A stretch of 64,000 nt of DNA from Mytilus edulis (Eukaryota > Mollusca > Bivalvia > Mytilida > Mytilidae), in the NCBI RefSeq assembly GCF_963676685.1, contig NC_092346.1, positions 73,795,821 through 73,859,820 of the forward strand, in the 5' to 3' direction. Shown here in pieces: positions 58,236 through 64,000 of the stretch; within the stretch, counting starts at the first letter, position 1, and each line of letters starts with the position of its first letter. A program made the translations under genes and the position numbers. A model generated the notes under the pieces. The model was not told the DNA's origin. It saw only the letters and a program-made list of their open reading frames with translations, and made no database searches.

Positions 58236-58974
58236 AGAGTTTGAATATTCTGACTTTTTCTAAATGACTATCTAATGAGGTGTGTGAATTTTTCTTAATA
58301 AGACTATGGGGCAAAGTGGTATATAGGGTAGAAAAATCAAAAGCACCAATTATAAGCATGCAATTTATCAAGTACTTCGAACGAATTTTGACACTCCAAA
58401 AGCAATTTATTCTACTTTTTCAAAGGCCTTATTTGAACATTTTGGTTATCAGGTTTTTGATTGTACATGTACCAAGTGTACTAGTTTTTATGGAAATATT
58501 CTTTATAAAGCACAAAGGTGTCAGTATTCACCTCAAAAACTAACAAAACCTTTGAATAGACTTATTAAGAAGGGATATAGTCAGGTCATTAAAGATTGCA
58601 TATTTTGGCGTTAATATTGATTCACTTATAGGGTCTTTGCATCGGAACTAAACACATTTATTCAAAAACCAGTTGTTGGCATGACACGGGTTATATTCTT
58701 CTCATATATGACTTGTTATGATGGTATGATACTAAACCCCTAACGGGAAGGATTGTGCATGATGTTCATATGATGAAATCATAATCTTTCAGTCAGTTTA
58801 ATTGAAGTCTGGAGCTGGCATGTCAGTTAACTGCTAGTAGTCTGTTGTTATTTATGTATAATGGTCATTTTGTTTATTTTCTTTGGTTACATCTTCTGAC
58901 ATCAGACTCGGACTTCTCTTGAACTGAATTTTAATGTGCGTATTGTTATGCGTTTACTTTTCTACATTGGCTAG
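58236..58974. other. No supported gene
   Basis: The plus frame 58280-58543 (87 codons) and neighbouring sequence (58560-58760) may be a decayed coding remnant, since it is less AT-biased, but I recognise no domain. Confidence 0.3.
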
Positions 58975-59300
58975 AGGTATAGGGGGAGGGTTGAGATCTC
59001 ACAAACATGTTTAACCCCGCCGCATTTTTGCGCCTGTCCCAAGTCAGGAGCCTCTGGCCTTTGTTAGTCTTGTATTATTTTAATTTTAGTTTCTTGTGTA
59101 CAATTTGGAAATTAGTATGGTGTTCATTATCACTGAACTAGTATATATTTGTTTAGGGGCCTGTTGAAGGACGCCTCCGGGTGCTGGAATTTCTCGCTAC
59201 ATTGAAGACCTGTTGGTGACCTTACTGCTGTTGTTTTTTTCTATGGTCGGGTTGTTGTCTCTTGGGCACATTCCCCATTTCCATTCTCAATTTTAGTAAA
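58975..59300 (+). repeat. Dispersed repeat
   Basis: TTTTTGCGCCTGTCCCAAGT followed by CAGGAGCCT ... GGACGCCTCCGGGTGCTGGA ... TCTCTTGGGCACATTCCCCA. The CCCAAGTCAGGAG motif recurs at 39960. The minus frames 59222-59444 over this stretch are shadows. Confidence 0.55.
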
Positions 59301-60060
59301 TAGAATACATAGTTTAGTATGGAAACAATGGCTTGAAACGAAATAAATCTTTGTTTGTAATGAGTTATGTGCAGCTTCGGACGCAAGTACATGGTTGGAA
59401 CTTTCATTGTACAATGCATTTGGTTCTGCTTTGAATAGAATCACAGAGCTGAGTCTACGGTACCATATTATATAAAAGGTTAAGTGGTTGTTAGGACCTA
59501 GTCATTAATTGAGATCCTTGTCAGATATTCCTGGCCATATGTTTTCCTTTTTGTCATATTAAAAATTGTTTTAATTTAATATGTTCGTAGGGGAAACAAG
59601 GAACATTATTCTCATACAAAAAATTAAGATAATTCTAAATACACATTCATAAAAAAAATGGAATTTATTACAAAGGATAATCATAAGATATACTTGAATT
59701 GTCCTGGACCTCACTTCTGTGATGGGTATATGTCAATGGAATCCTTCTCTGAATACGGGACAAACATATTAGTAGTGGTAGACCCCAATGTCCAATGATT
59801 TTCAATTTATACCGAATATTGACTATAAAAAAAAATGCTAACATTCCAATTTTCAATAACAGTTAACAGAAAATACATTATCGCAATAACAGATAACAAA
59901 AAAACTAAAAGCCCAATAACAGCTAACAAAGAATAAGACAATAACAGCTAACAGCAAATATATTTTCAAAATAACAGATAACAAAGAATTAAATTGCCCC
60001 ATAACAGCATAACAGTTAAACCCCTTGCCCCCCCTCAATACTGAAATGCAGAACTAGTGT
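59301..60060. repeat. AT-rich DNA with ATAACAG-type tandem motif
   Basis: From 59858 to 60012, (C/A)AATAACAGNTAACARAGAAT units recur 6-7 times at irregular 20-40 base spacing. No gene. The minus frame 59853-60038 is its translation. Confidence 0.6.
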
Positions 60061-60534
60061 TGTAGAATAAAAATATAAAGACTAGTTGTTTCAGTCTACT
60101 ACATTAGAAAATAATTACAATCAAAACATATGAACAACTTTTAAAGAAAGGAATAATAAACATATCGCAAGAAGTTGCAAGCGTGCCGTACTAAATTTTG
60201 CACTCATTCGGGATTTAAAGTACCGGGAAAGATGTGTCGGTCGAATTCGATAATCATATGCGTCAACCCATTACTGTCATGCTGCCGACCAAATATGAAG
60301 TCATTATGTTCACTACAACCTTAGAGAGGTGTAAACTTTGAATAACGAACGGACGATCGGACATGGATGTTGTTATAAACGAGTGGGGTAGATTAAAATT
60401 AATGATTTTGTAGCAGCGTTGAAGTAAATTCCTGCTAATATATTGTATTTCTATCTCAGCTGAAACCATTCTTCCAATCATTCAGTCATATCTGAATTTC
60501 ATGATTACGTGTCGTTCACGACAATATCAAAATA
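60061..60534. other. No supported gene
   Basis: The minus frame 60263-60481 (72 codons) is mixed in composition but lacks splice or domain support. Confidence 0.3.
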
Positions 60535-61195
60535 AGGATATCCACCAGAGTCCAAATGACGCGGTCGTAAGTAACTATAAAAAGTTAAACTACAAAAATT
60601 CCGAGGGAAATACAAAATAGAAAGTCTATAATCTTATATGTCAAAATCAAAAGATCAAACACATCAAACGAATGGATAACAACTGTTATATTCCTGACTT
60701 GGTACAGGCATTTTCTTATGTAGACAATGGTGGATCAAACCTGGTTATATAGCTAGCTAAACCTCTCACTTGTATGACAGTCGCATTAAATTCGATTATA
60801 TGACAACAATATGTGAACAAAACAAACAGACATAACAGGTAATAATGTCAAAATAGGGGTTCAACATTCAAGATTGTGTTATAATATCAATCATTATAAA
60901 ACAAACAAATATGTAACAAAGAAACACAAAAGAACATATAGACAAAGCACAAACGCAAACATGAAAGACAAAAATACAAAGAAATACCATAGCACAATAA
61001 CACGATGACGGGATGCACAAGTACCAAACCACGTCAAATGGATGTCACAAACAGTTCACCAAACACTAAATGTAATATTCAAAAAGACTATTATAAAAGA
61101 ATACTAGCACACGTTATAAAAAAGAGGCACGAAAGATACCAGAGGGACAGTCAAACTCATTAATCGAAAATAAACTGATATTATTAAGATGCTAC
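60535..61195 (-). repeat. RT-associated dispersed repeat, inverted copy
   Basis: On the minus strand it matches the order found on the plus strand at 10.1-10.47 kb and 11.5-11.7 kb (ATGACAGTTGTTATCC, GTTTGATGTGTTTGA, CCTGTACCAAGTCAGG). The end at 61130-61190 matches the GAGTTTGACTGTCCCTCTGG block. It shows how the pieces near 10-11.7 kb fit together. Confidence 0.7.
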
Positions 61196-61515
61196 ACAAC
61201 TTCAGTAACCAGAATCTAAACTTCAAGACCATCGTGTATAATTTGTTGATAGGAATATTTATCAACAAAAACATCAATGATACGAGCCCTGTGCACCCAT
61301 CCCATATAAAGTTATAAGTCGTATTTGAACGTACACATTTGAAGAAAGAAGACGGAATTATAGTTTAAGATAATTAAAACATATCCGTCGTCATCTGTCA
61401 ACAAATACTCAAATTACGGTAAACCAACTAGTGATGGTCCGTAATTCTTTGGAAGCAACGACTTCCACCTGACCACTTGAACTCTTGGTTTAGAAGTTTT
61501 TTTGTAAGCAGCGAC

Positions 61516-61555
61516 CACAGGCACTTGTTTCTATCCATAGGAAGGTCGACTATCC
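61516..61555 (+). repeat. Single arm of the inverted-repeat MITE
   Basis: CACAGGCACTTGTTTCTATC followed by CATAGGAAGGTCGACTATCC, the inverse of 17708-17745 and related to 57193-57300. Confidence 0.75.
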
Positions 61556-62526
61556 ATATAAATAGAAGTTTGGTCAATTTGGTTACTTTCAGGTCAAATG
61601 CTAATATAATTCATGTTATTTATTATCAGTTTTGTTCGATTCTCACATGACATCAATGATAGTATAATAATGTCATTATTCAGCTTGACATATTAATCCA
61701 GTTTTATTTTATCCTGCCTCTTTTTCAAAACTCTTGCGTCCACATGAATTATTAACCAACCTATAAATTATTTGGCACATGTGGACCATTGTATACCACC
61801 CGTAGCACCTGAGATTTGTGATACAAAAATGTCCTTGATAATATAGTAACCTTTGTCAGAGATCACTTCGTATATCATGTCGACGATCTTGCACCCACTG
61901 TAGCTCCTGAGATTTGATTCATCGTCCTGCAAGTCACACCATTGATTAAAATTGCGACAGTGTATTTTGCCAAATGCAATGGGACATTCATTTTCGTTAT
62001 ATCTTCTTATTTTCGTGATATAGATATTAACTATAAGTAAGTTTAATCCATACTAACTCCCTCGTTCTCCTGGATAAGTTTGCATGTAGTTTCGTATTTG
62101 CGTTTTGATGTTTTACGAAAAACCAAAACCACTTTGTAAGTGATAATTCAATTTGCATAACAGTATTTTGGCAATTGTCCTGTGTTAAACATCATTTCTA
62201 GACAATTCGAGATTCCATTTTGTTAGCAGATCACCAATCAGTTCACACTTTCTAATGTTACTTGTAAATCAATTCAGTTATTCCTTTTCTTTGGTGTAGG
62301 TTTGATTTTCTTTTCTCTGTATCTTATCAGTACAAGTAGCTTAATGACTATAGTTTGTTCCGTATCATTAGTCTTCCGCATTATGAGGGTTTATTGGTTT
62401 GTATAAGCACTAACAAATCTGAATTTTACATTAAGTTTTAATCCATATAGGTTCATCCCTACCCATATACATACTCCTCTCACGTTCTGATAATCTTGCA
62501 TTGGATGGTTCTAGTTCGACTTTTCA
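61556..62526. other. 3' flank of gene C, no other gene seen
   Basis: A ~75-base duplication is visible: CCACCCGTAGCACCTGAGAT at ~61797 and CACCCACTGTAGCTCCTGAG at ~61891. No exon is supported. Confidence 0.35.
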
Positions 62527-62532
62527 TTTATT
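62527..62532 (-). terminator. Candidate polyadenylation signal of gene C
   Basis: Reads AATAAA on the minus strand, 62 bases after the gene C stop codon. Position and sequence fit a poly(A) signal. Confidence 0.5.
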
Positions 62533-62593
62533 CCAAACGGTATCATTCCATTTAGATTCTCTTCTCTATTCAATGTAAGCAAGAATATATATT

Positions 62594-62752
62594 TCATGTG
62601 ATATTTTCTTCAGAACTATTTTGTTCATTCTCATTAAGTAACTGAAGGGATACAGTCATTTTCTCAACTTCTTCTTCTCTTTCGTCGTTAACCAATGCAT
62701 CTTCAGTTTCTCCATTCGTTATTATATCTTTTTTATTCGGTTTTCTTTTAAT
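62594..62752 (-). CDS. Gene C tail exon
   Basis: Acceptor TTTTTTTTTCAG, phase 0, 52 residues and TGA. Lys-rich start, then a Glu/Asp-rich region (DEREEEVEK) and SLQLLNENEQ. The polypyrimidine tract is excellent. A frame shorter than 60 codons without an ATG start would be missed by a simple frame scan. Confidence 0.7.
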   Translation of the reverse strand: MKRKPNKKDIITNGETEDALVNDEREEEVEKMTVSLQLLNENEQNSSEENIT

Positions 62753-63225
62753 CTGAAAAAAAAACCCACACAAAATAAAGTGACCTATAGTTCCTCAATG
62801 TGATTCAACTTTATTAAAAAAAAATGATAATTTTAAATATTTAATAAAAACAAATTAATCAAAGTTTGAAGATGAAACAGAGAAATATGAGTCTTTGAAA
62901 AAAATAAAATGTGCACTTTAGTTTTCATGCGATTTTCGGGATTGTTTTAAAGAAAGAAAAAAATGAAAAGGGGGGTGTATTTTTAATCTTCGAAATTGAA
63001 ATATTCATAAATGAGGTATAAAGATGCAGTTATATGCCGGTTTCAAATTTGTTTAATGTGCATTGCAACAGAGCACAATCTACATTGTCACTGAAATATT
63101 ATCTGACAATTTAAATAAAGTAAGTCAAAACAGAAACGACACCATACACATATCCTTTTTAAATACGTACCGATCTGCGTTGTCTATCATGTCTCATATT
63201 TTTGTACACTTTAAATGCAAACAAT
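62594..63225 (-). CDS. Gene C (partial): last two coding exons of a third family member
   Basis: Exons 63171-63225 (55 nt) and 62594-62752 (159 nt) join over a 418-base intron. The first exon enters with one base completing a codon and leaves in phase 0, exactly as the third coding exons of genes A and B do. Predicted product: LFAFKVYKNMRHDRQRRS (basic, juxtamembrane-like) followed by IKRKPNKKDIITNGETEDAL and a strongly acidic tail ending NITstop. The upstream exons with signal peptide, ectodomain and most of the helix must lie beyond 64000. No similarity to the A or B tails is obvious; kinship rests on exon plan, strand, spacing and the basic micro-exon. Confidence 0.68.
63171..63225 (-). 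CDS. Gene C basic juxtamembrane exon
   Basis: Acceptor TCTTTCAG, donor TCG|GTACGT. Eighteen full codons rich in Lys/Arg/His follow the single completing base. The open frame continues only briefly into intron on both sides. Confidence 0.65.
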
Positions 63226-63798
63226 CTGAAAGACAAAATATGCATAATTTTATAAGACTCGATAACTTGAACTTGACTATTGTATATGTTAAACAATGTT
63301 AACTGACTCTTCAATCCATTAACTATCAAAATGTAAGATGAGAAGCTATTATCTATCAACTAAGAATAATAAAAAGGTAATATACTGGCAACATACCCTC
63401 GCACGCACACAGTTTTAAAGTACGGCAATACAATATTGGACAGAAAAAAAAGAAATCTTAATAAGGAAAAAGATTCCTGGTTTTTTGGTCATAAAGTATA
63501 TGGTGGATTATTAATTAAGTTAATAAGGACTCAACCTAAAATGATCGAAGTGGACCGAATTCACCACAGATATGTACTTTGGACAATATTTTATGTAATA
63601 TGAAAAGACATAAAAAACAAGAATATATTTTTTTAGATTTTGATATTCAAATAAAAACAACACGTTATAAATTATGTCCGAAGATCTTTTCTGTATTTAC
63701 CTTTATCAGGAACGCTCTATTTCGAACATTTGAAAGCCAAATATGTTTAATAACATAAACAGTTGAGGAGCTATATAAACAATAGGACCTACAAAATT
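63226..63798. other. Gene C intron, visible part
   Basis: AT-rich. I looked for the expected TM-encoding exon ending in phase 2 and did not find it, so it should lie beyond the window. Confidence 0.4.
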
Positions 63799-64000
63799 GG
63801 ATAATTCACAAAGAACATGTAGCCACTAGAACCATTACACTCATTACTATGGATAACTCACAAAGAACATGTAGCCACTAGAACCATTACACTCATTACT
63901 ATGGGTAACTCACAAAGAACATGTAGCCACTAGAACCATTACACTCATTACTATGGATAACTCACAAAGAACATGTAGCCACTAGAACCATTACACTCAT
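63799..64000. repeat. 52-bp tandem repeat running off the window end
   Basis: Units start at 63799, 63851, 63903 and 63955 and contain CACAAAGAACATGTAGCCAC then TAGAACCATTACACTCATTA. They differ at one or two bases (GGATAATT, GGATAACT, GGGTAACT). The fourth is cut by the window end, so copy number is at least four. Confidence 0.95.

Larger units (their letters stand above)
57295..60050. mobile_element. Possible ~2.75-kb inverted-end element
   Basis: The left edge reads GCAATACTGAGGGGGGGGCA followed by AGGGG, and the right edge reads CCCCTTGCCCCCCCTCAATA followed by CTGAAATGC, an inverted pair. Inside each edge are repeats of ATAACAGATAACAA (57340-57410; 59860-60010). This could be one element or two solitary fragments in opposite orientation. 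Confidence 0.4.

Noticed and set aside
63690..63770. Possible additional gene C exon ending at AAG|GTAAAT near 63701 (minus)
   Set aside because: The open phase has no AG acceptor with a pyrimidine tract upstream, and the sequence would not supply the expected membrane segment.

Overview
The window looks like nuclear DNA of a bivalve mollusc, most likely a mussel (Mytilus or a close relative). It is AT-rich, with introns bounded by GT..AG, TATA-type signals, LINE fragments, MITEs, and tandem-core elements of the pearl/HINE kind known from bivalves. Several dispersed repeats resemble ones I associate with mussel genomes. I could not run a search, so the species is an inference. Nothing bacterial or viral is supported, and most open reading frames are chance frames or repeat-derived.

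The main protein-coding content is on the minus strand and had to be assembled from exons. I find three members of one apparent gene family, named A, B and C here. Gene A (19386-32659, with a likely 5' UTR exon and TATA box near 35.0-35.1 kb) encodes a predicted 309-residue protein. Gene B (50972-56141) encodes a predicted 295-residue protein. Gene C has only its last two coding exons inside the window (62594-63225); the rest lies beyond 64000. A and B each have a signal-peptide exon ending in phase 0, a 566/569-nt exon carrying a Cys-containing ectodomain plus a membrane segment and ending after two bases of a codon, a tiny basic juxtamembrane exon, and a phase-0 tail exon. C shows the same junctions for its last two exons. 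They look like single-pass type I surface proteins with very different tails. I do not recognise the family.

Layout: 1-3.7 kb is intergenic with a 29-bp minisatellite and a small foldback. 3.7-9.8 kb holds three tandem copies of a ~1.9-2.0 kb repeat followed by four near-identical hairpins. 9.8-19.3 kb is repeat debris, including a decayed reverse-transcriptase (RT) element. 19.4-35.1 kb is gene A, whose introns hold hAT-like MITEs, a LINE remnant and a tandem-core element. 35.9-39.9 kb is a ~165-bp, 22-unit array with a nested insertion. 39.9-47.1 kb is LINE/RT debris, including a LINE inserted inside another repeat. 48.5-50.3 kb is a tandem-core element split by a later insertion. 51.0-56.2 kb is gene B, whose last 3' splice site has been amplified into a minisatellite. 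56.8-62.5 kb is MITEs, foldbacks and other repeats. 62.6-63.2 kb is the end of gene C. The window closes inside a 52-bp tandem repeat.

How the genes work together is not shown by the sequence. Three co-oriented paralogs with diverged ectodomains and tails suggest a tandemly expanded receptor-like family, but ligand, signalling and biological role are unknown.
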